A stretch of DNA of 64,000 bases from Thalassomonas sp. RHCl1 (lineage in GTDB: Bacteria; Pseudomonadota; Gammaproteobacteria; Enterobacterales; Alteromonadaceae). The stretch spans positions 434,001-498,000 of the forward strand of contig NZ_CANDNZ010000001.1 in the NCBI RefSeq assembly GCF_947387555.1, written 5' to 3'. The notes below the pieces were generated by a model. That model was not told where the DNA came from. It did not search any database and saw nothing but the letters and a program-made list of their open reading frames with translations. Each line of letters opens with the position of its first letter. Positions within the stretch are counted from its first letter, which is position 1. Below, piece by piece: positions 15,182 through 25,364 of the stretch. A program made the translations under genes and the position numbers.

Positions 15182-17044
15182 TTAATTTAAGAAGGCATTA
15201 ACCTTGTCAATGATGCCTTCGCAGTCCAGGCCTAGCTCTTCATGAATTTCTGCCTGGGTGCCGTGTTTGACAAAGATATCCGGCAGACCGATATTCAGCA
15301 CTTTTACGGCTAAGCCCTGACTTAGGATATATTCGTTTACGCCAGAGCCTGCGCCACCGGCAATCACGTTGTCTTCTAATGTCACTAGAGTGTGGTGGCT
15401 TTGTGCCAGTTCGGTGATTAAGGCTTCGTCTAAAGGTTTAACGAAACGCATATCCACTAAGGTGGCATTAAGGGCTTTAGCGGCTTTCTCCGCTTCACCA
15501 AGCAGGGTACCAAAACTTAACAGGGCAATTTTCTCACCTGACTGGATCACCCGTCCTTTACCGACTTCAATGATTTCATCCATGCCTGGCAAGGTTTCGC
15601 CGGTACCTGTGCCTCTGGGGTAGCGCACGGCTGCCGGTTTATCGAGTTTATGGCCGGTAGTGAGCATTAACTGACATTCGCGTTCGTTGGCAGGCGCCAT
15701 AATCACCATGTTGGGGATACAGCGCAGGAAGCTTAAATCAAAGGCGCCCTGGTGGGTAGGACCGTCGGCGCCGACAATACCGGCCCGGTCGATGGCAAAC
15801 AGCACCGGCAGGTTCTGGATGGCAACATCGTGAATCAGTTGATCATAGCCGCGCTGTAAAAAGCTTGAGTAAATGGCGACAATGGCATTTTGTCCGCCGA
15901 TGGCTAAACCTGCGGCATAGGTGACTGCGTGCTGCTCGGCGATAGCGACATCATAATATTGATCCGGGAAACGCTGGCTGAATTCCACCATGCCCGAACC
16001 TTCACGCATGGCCGGGGTAATTGCTGCCAGCTTAGGATCGAGCTCTGCGGTTTTGCATAACCAGTCGCCGAAAACCTGCGAATAAGTTGGCAGGCTGGGT
16101 TTGCTTGCCGGTAAGCTGGTATCGTCCGGGTTGAATTTAGGTACCGCATGGTATTTGATCGGATCCTGCTCGGCGGCGTGGTAACCTTTACCCTTGGTGG
16201 TGGCAATATGTAAGATCTGCGGCCCCTTGAGGTTGCGCATATTGCGGATGGTATCCACCAGGCCGTTGACATCATGGCCGTCGATGGGGCCTATGTAGTT
16301 GAAACCAAGCTCTTCGAAGAAGGTGCTGGGTACTACCATGCCTTTTAAATGTTCTTCGGCGCGACTTGCCAGTTCCTTGATCGGCGGAATGTTTTTCAGG
16401 ATACGTTTACTGCCTTCGCGCAAGCCGGTGTAGAGGCTGCCGGAAAGCATTTTTGCCAGGTGATTGTTTAACGCGCCGACATTCTCTGAAATCGACATTT
16501 CATTATCGTTGAGGATCACCAGCATATCTTTGTGGATATCGCCGCCGTGGTTCAGCGCTTCAAAGGCCATACCTGCGGTCATGGCGCCGTCACCGATCAC
16601 CGCGACGACTTTACGGCCTATGCCTTCTTTTTCGGCGGCCACGGCTAAACCTAAGGCGGCTGAAATAGAGGTGCTGGAGTGGCCGACACTAAGTACGTCA
16701 TATTCACTCTCTTCCCGCCAGGGGAAAGGGTGCAAACCGTCTTTTTGCCTAATGGTGTGCAACTGATCGCGGCGGCCGGTCAGAATTTTATGGGGGTAGG
16801 CCTGGTGGCCGACATCCCAGATCAGGTGATCTAACGGGGTATCGTAAACATAATGCAAGGCAACCGTTAACTCTATGGTACCCAGGCCTGAGGCGAAGTG
16901 GCCGCTGCTTTTACTGACCGAATTAAGCAGGTAGCTGCGCAATTCGTTGCTGACGGCGGTTAACTGGTCTTGGCTGAGCTGACGCAGTTGCGCGGGCGCA
17001 TCGATTTGTGACAATAAAGGATAGTCGGCTAGGTTTGTAGTCAT
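15182..17044 (-). CDS. dxs: 1-deoxy-D-xylulose-5-phosphate synthase
   Basis: Thiamine-diphosphate enzyme that condenses pyruvate and glyceraldehyde 3-phosphate to DXP, the entry step of the MEP isoprenoid pathway. 620 residues, normal length. Visible landmarks: [15 protein letters not shown], the ThDP/Mg site [18 protein letters not shown], transketolase-type segment [15 protein letters not shown] and the C-terminal [15 protein letters not shown]. Third gene of xseB-ispA-dxs, 18 bases after ispA, the same order as in E. coli. Nothing unusual. Confidence 0.98.
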   Translation of the reverse strand: MTTNLADYPLLSQIDAPAQLRQLSQDQLTAVSNELRSYLLNSVSKSSGHFASGLGTIELTVALHYVYDTPLDHLIWDVGHQAYPHKILTGRRDQLHTIRQKDGLHPFPWREESEYDVLSVGHSSTSISAALGLAVAAEKEGIGRKVVAVIGDGAMTAGMAFEALNHGGDIHKDMLVILNDNEMSISENVGALNNHLAKMLSGSLYTGLREGSKRILKNIPPIKELASRAEEHLKGMVVPSTFFEELGFNYIGPIDGHDVNGLVDTIRNMRNLKGPQILHIATTKGKGYHAAEQDPIKYHAVPKFNPDDTSLPASKPSLPTYSQVFGDWLCKTAELDPKLAAITPAMREGSGMVEFSQRFPDQYYDVAIAEQHAVTYAAGLAIGGQNAIVAIYSSFLQRGYDQLIHDVAIQNLPVLFAIDRAGIVGADGPTHQGAFDLSFLRCIPNMVIMAPANERECQLMLTTGHKLDKPAAVRYPRGTGTGETLPGMDEIIEVGKGRVIQSGEKIALLSFGTLLGEAEKAAKALNATLVDMRFVKPLDEALITELAQSHHTLVTLEDNVIAGGAGSGVNEYILSQGLAVKVLNIGLPDIFVKHGTQAEIHEELGLDCEGIIDKVNAFLN

Positions 17045-17062
17045 AGTGTAATAGATCGGTTG

Positions 17063-17962
17063 TTAATTCGTGCGTTTTACGATAAAAGTCGCAAATTCAG
17101 ATAAATTCTGCGTATTGTAGGGCAAAGTGGCCAAAGCTTGAAGTGCTTGTTGATATAAGTGGTCAGCTTTTTCCTGCGCCCCTTGTAAACCCAGCAGTGC
17201 CGGGTAGGTACTTTTGTTGGCTGCAAGGTCGGATCCCGCCGGTTTGCCCAGCTCTTCCGCCGAGGAGGTGATGTCGATAATGTCATCACGTACCTGATAG
17301 GCCAGGCCAACGTGCTTGGCATAATCGGCCAATGCCTGCTTTTCTTCATCGGTGATACTGGGCGCGCAATTGGCGGCCATTAATACCGAGGCCTGTAACA
17401 GGGCGCCGGTTTTTAATTTATGGATTTGCTCCAGTTGCGCCAAGTCGGCGCTTTTGCCCGTGGCCGCCAGATCCAATGCCTGGCCGCCGCACATGCCCTG
17501 GTAGCCGCTGGCGTTGACCAGCTGGCGGATCAGGGTCAGGCGCATCGGCTCAACCGCTTGGGAAAAATCATGATTGGCCAGAATATCAAAGGCCAAAGTT
17601 TGCAAGCTGTCACCGGCCAGAATGGCGGTGGCTTCATCAAAAGCCTTGTGGCAGGTGGGTTGGCCGCGGCGTAAATCGTCGTCGTCCATGGCGGGCAGGT
17701 CGTCGTGTACCAGGGAATAGGCATGGATGCATTCCAGGGCGCTGGCGATACCGTCGATGTCCTCTTCGCTGGCGCCTAAGGCTTCGCCGGTAATATAAGC
17801 GAGATAAGGGCGCATGCGTTTGCCCCCCAGCAACAGGCTATAGCGCATGGCTTCGAGCAATTTCTCATCATTTACGGCCAAGTCGGCCAGTTTTTGCGAT
17901 AAAAAGTTGTTAATGCGGGTTTGGTAATGCGCTAGACGGGCGAGTTTCTCTGGTGTGTTCAC
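17063..17962 (-). CDS. ispA: Farnesyl diphosphate synthase (geranyltranstransferase)
   Basis: Chain elongation of DMAPP/IPP to farnesyl diphosphate. 299 residues with both aspartate-rich motifs: DDLPAMDDDDLRRG (first) and YQVRDDIIDITSS (second), plus GGKRMRPYL for diphosphate binding. Its GTG/ATG start region overlaps the end of xseB by four bases (17959-17962), and dxs follows, so the three genes are translationally linked. Supplies quinone and undecaprenyl precursors. Confidence 0.97.
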   Translation of the reverse strand: MNTPEKLARLAHYQTRINNFLSQKLADLAVNDEKLLEAMRYSLLLGGKRMRPYLAYITGEALGASEEDIDGIASALECIHAYSLVHDDLPAMDDDDLRRGQPTCHKAFDEATAILAGDSLQTLAFDILANHDFSQAVEPMRLTLIRQLVNASGYQGMCGGQALDLAATGKSADLAQLEQIHKLKTGALLQASVLMAANCAPSITDEEKQALADYAKHVGLAYQVRDDIIDITSSAEELGKPAGSDLAANKSTYPALLGLQGAQEKADHLYQQALQALATLPYNTQNLSEFATFIVKRTN

Positions 17963-18210
17963 GAATTTTCCTGGTCTTGGAGCACAAACGGCTCTAATTG
18001 CTGCTCACCGTTTTTTTCCAGTAAGATTTTTATTTTTTGCTCTGCATCCTGCAGTTTTACCTGACTTTGCCGGCTTAAGCCCAGGCCGCGTTCAAACAGG
18101 GCCATGGAGGCTTCTAAACTCTGGTCTCCCTGCTCAAGACTTTGTACGATATTTTCTAATTCTGTCAGTGATTCTTCGAAGCTTAAATTCTCGATTTTTT
18201 TCTTGGCCAT
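17959..18210 (-). CDS. xseB: Exodeoxyribonuclease VII small subunit
   Basis: 83 residues with the family core ENLSFEESLTELENIVQSLEQGDQSLEASMALFERGLGLS (shown by key words FEESL, LEQGD, SLEASM, FERG). It binds the large XseA subunit to form the single-strand-specific nuclease. First gene of the leftward operon; overlaps ispA by four bases. Divergent from pomA across a 226-base region. Confidence 0.96.
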   Translation of the reverse strand: MAKKKIENLSFEESLTELENIVQSLEQGDQSLEASMALFERGLGLSRQSQVKLQDAEQKIKILLEKNGEQQLEPFVLQDQENS

Positions 18211-18436
18211 CGTCTTGTTTTAAGTCAGTTCGGATTTCTAGCGGCAAAGGTACCTCAGCTGGGCCTTGGGGTCAATCTAAGCGGGTAAAATAACCCCACT
18301 CCCGGGAGAAAAACTTTCGATTAAGTGTCTGACAAAATAGGCGATAACACGGGGATTACTATTAGCGTATAACGTATAGTTAAGGTATTATCATGGACAT
18401 ATGCCCAATAAATAAGTGCTTGATTAGGAGGCTTTT

Positions 18437-19201
18437 GTGGATTTAGCAACGCTACTTGGAATTTTAGGTGCCATAGGCTTTATTGTGATGGCTATGATAT
18501 TAGGTGGCGATATCGGTATGTTTGTTGACACCCAGTCAATTCTTATTGTTTTTTGTGGTTCCTTCTTTATCGTCTTGTCAAATTACAACCTGGGACAGTT
18601 TTTTACTATCGGTAAGATTGCTGCCAAGGCCTTTTTATTTAAGCTGGAAAAGCCGGACGAGCTGATTGAAAAGTCGGTGGAAATGGCTGATGCGGCGCGC
18701 AAAGGGGGCTTTCTGGCGCTGGAAGAAGCCGAAATTTCCAATTCTTTTATGCAAAAGGGCGTTGATATGCTGGTAGACGGCCACGACGCCGATGTGGTGC
18801 GCGGCACCTTGCAAAAAGATATCAGCCTGACCAGTGAGCGCCATGAAACCGGTATCGGCATGATGCAGTCACTGGCTGACATTGCCCCGGCCATGGGTAT
18901 GATAGGTACTCTTATCGGCCTGGTGGCCATGCTCTCCAATATGGATGACCCTAAAGCGATAGGACCGGCGATGGCGGTGGCGCTGTTAACTACTTTGTAC
19001 GGCGCTTTTTTGGCGAACGTTATTGCCCTGCCCATTGCCAATAAATTAAAACTGCGCCTGGCGGAAGAAAAAATGAACCAGCAGCTGATCCTCGATGCCG
19101 TATTGGGCATACAAGACGGTCAGAACCCGCGGGTGATTGAAGGTTTGCTGAAAAACTACCTGGCGGAAGGTAAACGTACCATAAGTACCACCGACGAGTA
19201 G
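18437..19201 (+). CDS. pomA: Flagellar motor stator protein PomA (MotA/ExbB family)
   Basis: 254 residues, starting at GTG 18437 behind GGAGG. Four transmembrane helices: two near the N-terminus (LLGILGAIGFIVMAMILGG; SILIVFCGSFFIVLSNY) and two after the cytoplasmic loop (MGMIGTLIGLVAMLSNM; AVALLTTLYGAFLANVIALP). Forms the ion channel of the stator with PomB, 27 bases downstream. The sodium (Pom) rather than proton (Mot) type is inferred from the short form without extended E. coli MotA segments and the marine context. Confidence 0.93.
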   Translation: MDLATLLGILGAIGFIVMAMILGGDIGMFVDTQSILIVFCGSFFIVLSNYNLGQFFTIGKIAAKAFLFKLEKPDELIEKSVEMADAARKGGFLALEEAEISNSFMQKGVDMLVDGHDADVVRGTLQKDISLTSERHETGIGMMQSLADIAPAMGMIGTLIGLVAMLSNMDDPKAIGPAMAVALLTTLYGAFLANVIALPIANKLKLRLAEEKMNQQLILDAVLGIQDGQNPRVIEGLLKNYLAEGKRTISTTDE

Positions 19202-19228
19202 TCTGGCAGAATTAAGCGGGAATAAATT

Positions 19229-20191
19229 ATGAGTGATGAAGAAGAGTGCAAATGCCCGCCCCCCGGCTTGCCGGCCTGGATGGGGACGTTTGCCGATTTG
19301 ATGTCGCTGCTGATGTGCTTTTTTGTACTGCTGTTGTCTTTTTCCGAAATGGATGTACTGAAATTTAAGCAAATTGCCGGTTCGATGAAATTTGCTTTCG
19401 GGGTACAAAATAAAATCGAGGTAAAAGATATTCCTAAAGGCACCAGTATTATTGCCCAGGAGTTTCGCCCCGGTAAGCCCGAACCGACGCCGATTGAAGT
19501 GATCCAGCAGCAAACCATGGAAATGACCCAGCAGATGCTGGAATTCCAGGCGGGTGATGAAACCTCTGCCGGTGGCCGTCAGGAGCAGCGCGGCACCGAA
19601 CGTGGCGGTCAGTCGCAAAGTACCGCCGATGAGCTCTCGGCCCAGGCGCGGCAGTTAGCCAAAGAAGAGCTGGAGCAGGCCTCGCAAGAGCAGGCCTCGC
19701 AAGAGCAGGTTAACGAGCTGGTGAAAAAAATTGCCGAGCAGTTAGAGCAGCAAATTCAGGACGGCGCCATTGAGCTTGAATCTTTGGGCCAGCAGGTGGT
19801 GATCCGCATCCGGGAAAATGGCTCCTTTCCTTCCGGTTCGGCGTTTTTACAGCCTAAGTTTAAACCGATCATCCAGGAAATAGGCGCTTTGCTGAATACA
19901 ATTCCCGGTGAAATTTCGGTGTCCGGTAATACCGATAATCAGGGGGTGAGTTCTGAACTGTTCAGCTCCAACTGGGATCTTTCCAGCAAACGTGCGGTGG
20001 CGATAGCCCATGAGTTGATCAAGGTACCTGGGTTTGATGCCACCCGTTTACTGGTGGTGGGCCATGCCGATACCCGGCCGCTGGTGCCCAATACCAATGC
20101 CCTGAACCGGCGTCGTAACCGCCGGGTGGAAATTGCTATTAACCAGGGTAAGGCCAAAGAAACCGATCCCGTGTCCTTGTATAAGGAGTAG
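19229..20191 (+). CDS. pomB: Flagellar motor stator protein PomB (MotB/OmpA domain)
   Basis: 320 residues. A single N-terminal membrane helix (GTFADLMSLLMCFFVLLLSF) carries the essential ion-binding Asp of the FAD motif. A Gln/Glu-rich plug/linker follows, and the C-terminal OmpA-like domain (SVSGNTDNQGVSSELFSSN to VVGHADTRPLVPN...NRRRNRRVEIAI) anchors the stator to peptidoglycan. The linker contains a perfect tandem 15-bp duplication (19673-19687 and 19688-19702) giving the residues EQASQ twice, a recent expansion that keeps the frame. Confidence 0.94.
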   Translation: MSDEEECKCPPPGLPAWMGTFADLMSLLMCFFVLLLSFSEMDVLKFKQIAGSMKFAFGVQNKIEVKDIPKGTSIIAQEFRPGKPEPTPIEVIQQQTMEMTQQMLEFQAGDETSAGGRQEQRGTERGGQSQSTADELSAQARQLAKEELEQASQEQASQEQVNELVKKIAEQLEQQIQDGAIELESLGQQVVIRIRENGSFPSGSAFLQPKFKPIIQEIGALLNTIPGEISVSGNTDNQGVSSELFSSNWDLSSKRAVAIAHELIKVPGFDATRLLVVGHADTRPLVPNTNALNRRRNRRVEIAINQGKAKETDPVSLYKE

Positions 20192-20217
20192 TTAATAAGT
20201 AAGTTCTTACTTAAGCT

Positions 20218-20252
20218 TTACGGCTTGTCTTTTGGCAAGCCGTTTGTTTCGC
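20218..20252 (+). terminator. Intrinsic terminator after pomB
   Basis: Stem acggcttg (20220-20227) / caagccgt (20236-20243) followed by TTGTTT. Confidence 0.75.
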
Positions 20253-20353
20253 TGACTGTTTGTCTATATCTTCTTTAAAGCCTCTGCCTGGTTTTCACAC
20301 CGCCGTTAGATAGTGTATAATGCGCGCCACTTTGAATACATGTGGTTTTGTTG

Positions 20354-21808
20354 ATGAAATTTATTGTTAAGTTACAAGCTGAAATTACCATTAAAAGTCG
20401 CCCTGTGCGCAAGCGTTTTAGTAAAATATTAGAGTCGAACGTTAAGAATGTACTGCGTCGTGTTGACGAGCAGGTAACGACACGCTTGAACTGGGACAAT
20501 ATTGAAGTTAACAGTAAAAATGAATCGCCTGAAAACCGCCAGTTGTTGGTTGATACCCTAAAATGTATCCCGGGGATCCCTACCTTTATCGAAGTGCAAA
20601 AAAGCACCTTTACCGATGTGCATGATATTTTTGAACAAACTTTAAAAGTGCATGCCAAAACCATTGAAAACAAGAGTTTTTGTGTACGGGTTAAGCGCAG
20701 CGGCAACCATGACTTCAACTCGTTAAAAGTTGAACAATATGTTGGCGGCGGTTTAAACCAGAAGGTTGACAGTGCCAGTGTTAAATTAAAAAATCCTGAT
20801 GTCACCATACGCCTGGAAATTAAAAACAATGACCTGTTTATTGTTACCGAAACCCATAAGGGCATGGGCGGCTTCCCTATTGCCACCCAGGAAGATGTCT
20901 TATCCCTGATGTCCGGCGGTTTTGACTCGGGTGTAGCCAGCTACCAGATGATTAAAAAAGGCGCCCGTACCCATTTTTGTTTCTTCAATCTGGGGGGCTC
21001 GGCCCATGAAGTTGGTGTGAAGCAGGTCAGTTATTACTTGTGGAACAAGTTTGGCGCCTCTCACCGTATTAAGTTTTTTGCTGTAGATTTTGAGCCTGTG
21101 GTAGCCGAGATCCTGGAAAAAGTGGAAAACGGCCAGATGGGCGTAGTGCTTAAGCGTATGATGATGCGTGCTGCCAGTAAAATTGCCGAGCAAAAGGGCA
21201 TTATGTCGCTGGTTACCGGTGAAAGCCTAGGGCAGGTGTCCAGCCAGACCCTGACCAACTTAAATGTGATTGACCGGGTAACCGATACCCTGATCTTAAG
21301 GCCGCTGGCGGCTTATGATAAGCAGGAAATTATCGATATTGCCCGTAATATTGGTACTGAAGATTTCGCTAAAACCATTCCCGAGTATTGCGGCGTGATC
21401 TCGAAAAAGCCGACAGTAAAAGCGGTTTTATCAAAAGTAGAAGCAGAAGAAGACAATTTTGACTTTGATATTCTAGATAAAGTTGTCGAAGAAACCCGGG
21501 TATTTGATATCCGTGATATCGGCCAGGAAACTGAAGCGGAAATTCAGGCGGTGGACATGGTGGCTGATATTGATGCCGGTGCTATCGTCCTTGATATCCG
21601 TAGCCCGGAAGAGGAAGAGGAAAAGCCGCTGGAGCTTGATAACGTTGAAGTTAAACACCTGCCTTTCTATAAGCTGGCAACTCAGTTCGGCGATTTAGAT
21701 CAAAGCAAGCAATACCTGCTTTACTGCGATCACGGGGTGATGAGTAAGTTACAGGCCCTGTACCTGATAGATAACGGCTTTGGCAACGTTAAGGTTTACC
21801 GGCCGTAA
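20354..21808 (+). CDS. thiI: tRNA 4-thiouridine synthetase / thiazole sulfur carrier enzyme ThiI
   Basis: 484 residues from the ATG at 20354, giving the typical [19 protein letters not shown] start (a TTG at 20342 is in frame but unnecessary). THUMP domain near 60-165, the PP-loop [17 protein letters not shown], and a C-terminal rhodanese domain whose active-site loop reads YCDHGVMS. The other functional cysteine is in [14 protein letters not shown]. It adenylates and thiolates U8 of tRNA and, through the rhodanese Cys, feeds sulfur to thiazole synthesis. A TATAAT box at 20316-20321 may be its -10. Confidence 0.97.
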   Translation: MKFIVKLQAEITIKSRPVRKRFSKILESNVKNVLRRVDEQVTTRLNWDNIEVNSKNESPENRQLLVDTLKCIPGIPTFIEVQKSTFTDVHDIFEQTLKVHAKTIENKSFCVRVKRSGNHDFNSLKVEQYVGGGLNQKVDSASVKLKNPDVTIRLEIKNNDLFIVTETHKGMGGFPIATQEDVLSLMSGGFDSGVASYQMIKKGARTHFCFFNLGGSAHEVGVKQVSYYLWNKFGASHRIKFFAVDFEPVVAEILEKVENGQMGVVLKRMMMRAASKIAEQKGIMSLVTGESLGQVSSQTLTNLNVIDRVTDTLILRPLAAYDKQEIIDIARNIGTEDFAKTIPEYCGVISKKPTVKAVLSKVEAEEDNFDFDILDKVVEETRVFDIRDIGQETEAEIQAVDMVADIDAGAIVLDIRSPEEEEEKPLELDNVEVKHLPFYKLATQFGDLDQSKQYLLYCDHGVMSKLQALYLIDNGFGNVKVYRP

Positions 21809-21823
21809 GCTGAGTTTTTTGTA

Positions 21824-21852
21824 TCAAGCCCCGCAACAGCGGGGCTTTTTAT
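21824..21852 (+). terminator. Intrinsic terminator after thiI
   Basis: Perfect stem agccccgc (21827-21834) / gcggggct (21839-21846) with a four-base loop and T-run. Confidence 0.9.
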
Positions 21853-21905
21853 TTACTGGAGCTTATGTATGCCGTGGTTTATGGGCGTTCGGGAAGCGCG
21901 GTTTT

Positions 21906-22811
21906 TTACAACGTCGAAACCTGCTGCCATAAACGGGTATTTTCCGGGGTTGCAATGTGCTGTTCTTCCCCGAGTCGATGAATATAACCGCTGATATAAT
22001 CAATTTCGGTTTTTTTACCACCGAGCACATCGCAACGCATTGAAGAAATATTATTGCTGGTTGCCTGTGCCACGCCTGTTACTACTTGCTCTAATTCCCT
22101 GAGATCTAGCTCAACCCCCTGGCTTTTTGCTACTTGGGTAACTTCAGTTAATATCGCGGTTATTTGCGTCGTAAACTTATCTGCCAGTATTTGGCCATTT
22201 TTCAACTGGTGCAGGGCGGTTAACGGGTTAATGACACTATTAACCGCCAGTTTGCGCCACTGTTTTTCTACAATATTGTTTGTCCATTCTACCCGGGGCA
22301 GGGCAAGGTTTAACAAATTTGTTAGCTCTGTTTGTTGTTTTACGGTCAGCTGGCCTGATACTAAACCTATATCGCTGAAGCCATGTCCAGTATGGCGGAT
22401 ATGCTTGGGTTTGACACGCAAGCAGCCATGGGTGGTTAACAGGGTTAATATTGCGTGCTTATCAATTATCTGTTCCGGCAGTTCAGCTAAGGTGCCCATG
22501 CCGTTATGGCTTAAAATGATGCTGCTACCGGTATTTAGATTAGGAAGTACCGGTACCAGTGCCTGCTTGACCTGATAGGATTTTACACAGACCAGTAAGT
22601 GATCACATCCGCTCAGGGCCGTTTTATCGGCAGTTATCAGCGGTCTTTGTTCACTTAAGCCTGAAAGTTCGGTGAAGGTAAATGTCTGGCTGGCGGTTGG
22701 GACTGTAGAGGAAGGGAATATTTTGACATTAACTTTATCACCGCCCAAGCGCTGTAGGGCGCGATACCAGAGCAGGCCTATTGCCCCCTGCCCGAGGATA
22801 ACGATATTCAT
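21906..22811 (-). CDS. panE: 2-dehydropantoate 2-reductase (ketopantoate reductase)
   Basis: NADPH-dependent reduction of ketopantoate to pantoate in coenzyme A synthesis. Start set at 22811, which gives MNIVILGQGAIGLLW, a nucleotide-binding GxGxxG at the very N-terminus as in the family; the longer frame to 22847 would add a non-conserved tail. Further landmarks: VCVKSYQV, SHNGMGTLAEL, and the catalytic region NIVEKQWRKLAVNSVINPLTA (Lys and Asn). 301 residues. Its ATG overlaps the VanZ-like stop by four bases, so the two genes are coupled. Confidence 0.92.
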   Translation of the reverse strand: MNIVILGQGAIGLLWYRALQRLGGDKVNVKIFPSSTVPTASQTFTFTELSGLSEQRPLITADKTALSGCDHLLVCVKSYQVKQALVPVLPNLNTGSSIILSHNGMGTLAELPEQIIDKHAILTLLTTHGCLRVKPKHIRHTGHGFSDIGLVSGQLTVKQQTELTNLLNLALPRVEWTNNIVEKQWRKLAVNSVINPLTALHQLKNGQILADKFTTQITAILTEVTQVAKSQGVELDLRELEQVVTGVAQATSNNISSMRCDVLGGKKTEIDYISGYIHRLGEEQHIATPENTRLWQQVSTL

Positions 22812-23161
22812 ATTGCCGTTCTTCTTTGATAAAGGAAAATACACCATTTAAGCAGTGCAAAGGCCAATACTCCGATGGCATCGGCATAAAAGTCCCTGAA
22901 TTCGGCGTTACGAAAGCCGAGGTAATATTGCCCGAGTTCGCTCAGGGCACCATAAAAGATTAAACAGGAGCAGCTGACAAACAGGGAGATTTTGATCACA
23001 TAATGCAGCAGGACGCCGAGCAGGAAAAAGCTGATAAAGTGCCCTGTGGTATCAAGTCGGGTGTGTTTATAAAGCAGGTTACCGGCCTCGGTCAAAAAAA
23101 TGACTCCTGTCAGGCTACAGATAACGAATAAAAACAAATACAGCTGTTGACGAACACTCAC
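22808..23161 (-). CDS. VanZ-like family membrane protein
   Basis: 117 residues, four hydrophobic helices. The family pattern is visible in DTTGHFISFFLLGVLL, then YGALSELGQYYLGFRNAEFRDFYADAIGV (conserved E-x2-Q and R-x-x-D residues around the last two helices). VanZ-type proteins are small inner-membrane proteins with poorly known function (the founding member is linked to teicoplanin resistance). Upstream gene of the pair with panE, overlapping by four bases. Confidence 0.85.
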   Translation of the reverse strand: MSVRQQLYLFLFVICSLTGVIFLTEAGNLLYKHTRLDTTGHFISFFLLGVLLHYVIKISLFVSCSCLIFYGALSELGQYYLGFRNAEFRDFYADAIGVLAFALLKWCIFLYQRRTAI

Positions 23162-23214
23162 AAAGACAGGTTTCCATTAATAACGAAGGCGATAAAAAAA
23201 GCTATGATATCATG

Positions 23215-23352
23215 ATGGCAATTAAGTTCGCTAACCCAGATGTTACTAAAGTTAACTTTGCGCCAGATCTAAACTATCCAGACCCGCGCCGCACAGCGCT
23301 AGCCCTTGACTATTTGCTTTGTTATCATTGCCTTCATATATTTATCCATTAA
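23215..23352 (+). CDS. Possible 45-residue small protein upstream of yajQ
   Basis: ATG-ATG at 23212/23215 opens a frame of 45 codons (start MAIKFANPDVTKVNFAPD, end CLHIFIH) ending 28 bases before yajQ. The first half uses well-balanced codons and looks protein-like, while the second half drifts. No clear ribosome site and no recognised family. Could be a leader-type small protein, the stub of a decayed gene, or chance. Confidence 0.2.
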   Translation: MAIKFANPDVTKVNFAPDLNYPDPRRTALALDYLLCYHCLHIFIH

Positions 23353-23380
23353 TTTATTTAGACATTTTTGAGAGCAAGTT

Positions 23381-23863
23381 ATGCCATCGTTAGATATCGT
23401 CTCTGAGATCAATTTAGAAGAAGTTCGCAACGCCACCGAAAACTCGGTACGTGAATTAAGCACCCGTTTTGACTTTCGCGGCGTTGAAGCCAGCATAGAA
23501 TGGGATTCGCCGGTCATTACCTTAAAAGCCGAGCAGGATTTCCAGGTTAACCAATTACAGGATATCGTCCGTGGCAACCTGGCCAAGCGCCAGATTGACG
23601 CTAAAGCGATGACGGTTTCCGAGCCGGTGCATTCAGGTAAAACTTTCAGCCGTAAGGTGACTTTTAAAGAAGGCATTGAACAGCCGGTAGCGAAAAAAGT
23701 AGTTAAGCTGATTAAAGATAGCAAACTTAAAGTACAGGCTGCTATCCAGGGCGATCAGGTGCGGGTGACCGGTAAGAAGCGTGATGACTTGCAAGCGGTC
23801 ATGCAGCTGGTGCGTGAAGCGGATATGGAGCAATCTTTTCAGTTTAAGAACTTTAAAGATTAA
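23381..23863 (+). CDS. yajQ: YajQ family nucleotide-binding protein
   Basis: 160 residues beginning [21 protein letters not shown] and containing [15 protein letters not shown], the usual YajQ signature; ends with [12 protein letters not shown]. YajQ proteins bind nucleotides, and cyclic di-GMP binding has been shown for a Xanthomonas member. Full length, typical start. It is the last gene of the syntenic block that begins with ribE. Confidence 0.95.
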   Translation: MPSLDIVSEINLEEVRNATENSVRELSTRFDFRGVEASIEWDSPVITLKAEQDFQVNQLQDIVRGNLAKRQIDAKAMTVSEPVHSGKTFSRKVTFKEGIEQPVAKKVVKLIKDSKLKVQAAIQGDQVRVTGKKRDDLQAVMQLVREADMEQSFQFKNFKD

Positions 23864-24224
23864 TTATTGTTTGTGACTCTTTATCTTGAAGATAAGTACA
23901 GGGTTTTGCTCTGAGCAAGTATCAATAAGAAATGATGGCTGCCTCCGTTGCGGCCATTATCATATTCAACATTTTTCAATACATCATTCCTTGGTTTTCA
24001 AGAGACTTTTCATCTGACTTTTTGTTCATTGGCAAAGGCATTTTCATTACTTAAACTTTTTGTTGTTCTTAAATAAACAAACTTTTCATTTTTTATACAA
24101 AATCTGTCGGAATTTTTTACACTTGATAATGGGGGGAAGCCACAGATATTGTAAACTGGTACTGGCTTGATTTTTGCTTTGTGGCGATAACTTAAAATTT
24201 TCGTTGTATGGGACTAAAAAACCA
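23864..24224. other. Intergenic stretch with terminator candidate and sigma-54 element
   Basis: A hairpin made of atgatggc and gccattatcat (about 23931-23963, one bulge) may end the yajQ transcript. The rest is very AT-rich up to the -24/-12 element at 24163. Confidence 0.5.
24163..24178 (+). promoter_or_regulatory. Sigma-54 (-24/-12) promoter of PEP-CTERM gene 1
   Basis: TGGCTTG-ATTT-TTGCT: GG and GC doublets with the spacing of the sigma-54 consensus (TGGCACG-N4-TTGCW). The C of the -12 GC is 48 bases before the ATG. The same element at the same distance precedes the paralog at 25427. Confidence 0.75.
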
Positions 24225-25160
24225 ATGAAAAAAATACTTGCCGGGATGTTATCCGTATTACTTACCACAAATGTAAATGCTGCCTTAATTTCATTTGAGA
24301 TCTATGACTCCGAACTCTATGATAATTTGGGGTGGGCAGCTCATTTTGATGGAACTGAAAAAGGGTTAGTTGCTCAATCTAACGATATAGTCGAACTTTC
24401 ACTTGCTGTTAATAATATTGGTTCTTTTCGCACACGTAACTTTGTTCATGATGAAATATCAGGAAGTCAGGGGCAGATAATCGGTTATTCTGATGTTGAT
24501 GTTGCTTGGGCTGCTATTAATCCTTTTTTATTGGATCACCCATATTTGGCTGAGATGGCAGAACTAAACAGCAAGTATATTAAAGAAGCTACAGACAGTA
24601 CAACGGAATACTTTTCTGAAGCGGCGACGCTGAGTGCGTTTCATCGCTTCGTTAGTTTTTTTGAAGAGCAAAGTGCAGATCCTAATTATTTTGGAGATGT
24701 TGGCAATGTTGAGATATCAGCTAACTCTCATAATGAAAGATATTGGCTCAATAATGAAAATGGAACTATCGCCGGTCAGGCCATGATGACCAGGTACGAC
24801 ATTATACTTGACGGTGATACAGAGTTGCCATTTACTAGTTTTGATGACCAAGATGAGCTTTTTAGTGCCATTGAAGATGCGATAACAAAAGGTAGCGAGT
24901 TTACTATAAGCCAACATATCAACCTGATTAGTTTCGAATTAACTGATCCGTTTGGTGACCCTTTGTGCACAGATGGAATCTTCAATTATTGTGAAGAAGT
25001 TGAAGGAGTTAAAATACTAAAGGAAGAGAGTTTGACGTACAAAGGTAAGGCAAGGGCAACTGCTATTGATTATGTCGATGTTCCAGAGCCTACTACGAAT
25101 ATATTGCTGGCAATAGGGCTTATAGGTTTAGTGCGTTTAAAACAGCGTACTGAGGCTTAA
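24225..25160 (+). CDS. PEP-CTERM sorting-domain protein 1
   Basis: 311 residues from ATG 24225: signal peptide MKKILAGMLSVLLTTNVNA, a beta-rich acidic body, and a C-terminal sorting tag DVPEPTTNILLAIGLIGLVRLKQR (VPEP motif, one membrane helix, basic end; key parts VPEP and LKQR). Such tags are recognised by exosortase EpsH-type enzymes, which tie export of these proteins to exopolysaccharide production; no exosortase is in this window. The body shares SQGQ(I/V)IG and EAEL/TELPFTxFD-like segments with the next gene, so the two are paralogs. Transcription probably depends on sigma-54. Confidence 0.85.
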   Translation: MKKILAGMLSVLLTTNVNAALISFEIYDSELYDNLGWAAHFDGTEKGLVAQSNDIVELSLAVNNIGSFRTRNFVHDEISGSQGQIIGYSDVDVAWAAINPFLLDHPYLAEMAELNSKYIKEATDSTTEYFSEAATLSAFHRFVSFFEEQSADPNYFGDVGNVEISANSHNERYWLNNENGTIAGQAMMTRYDIILDGDTELPFTSFDDQDELFSAIEDAITKGSEFTISQHINLISFELTDPFGDPLCTDGIFNYCEEVEGVKILKEESLTYKGKARATAIDYVDVPEPTTNILLAIGLIGLVRLKQRTEA

Positions 25161-25364
25161 TTTGTTTTTGTAAAAAAGAGTATCTTTTGATTTAGATGGC
25201 TGTGAACTGGCGTCCATTCTCTCTCATACCTTCATACTTGATTTTCAGTTGATGAGCTAGCTGGCCATAATTTTTATATCCTCTTGCTTATTTTTTTATA
25301 TCAAAAGTGTCAGTTATTTTTACATCTCTCTTAGCTGGTTTAACCTCAGATCAGCTAAGGGTTG

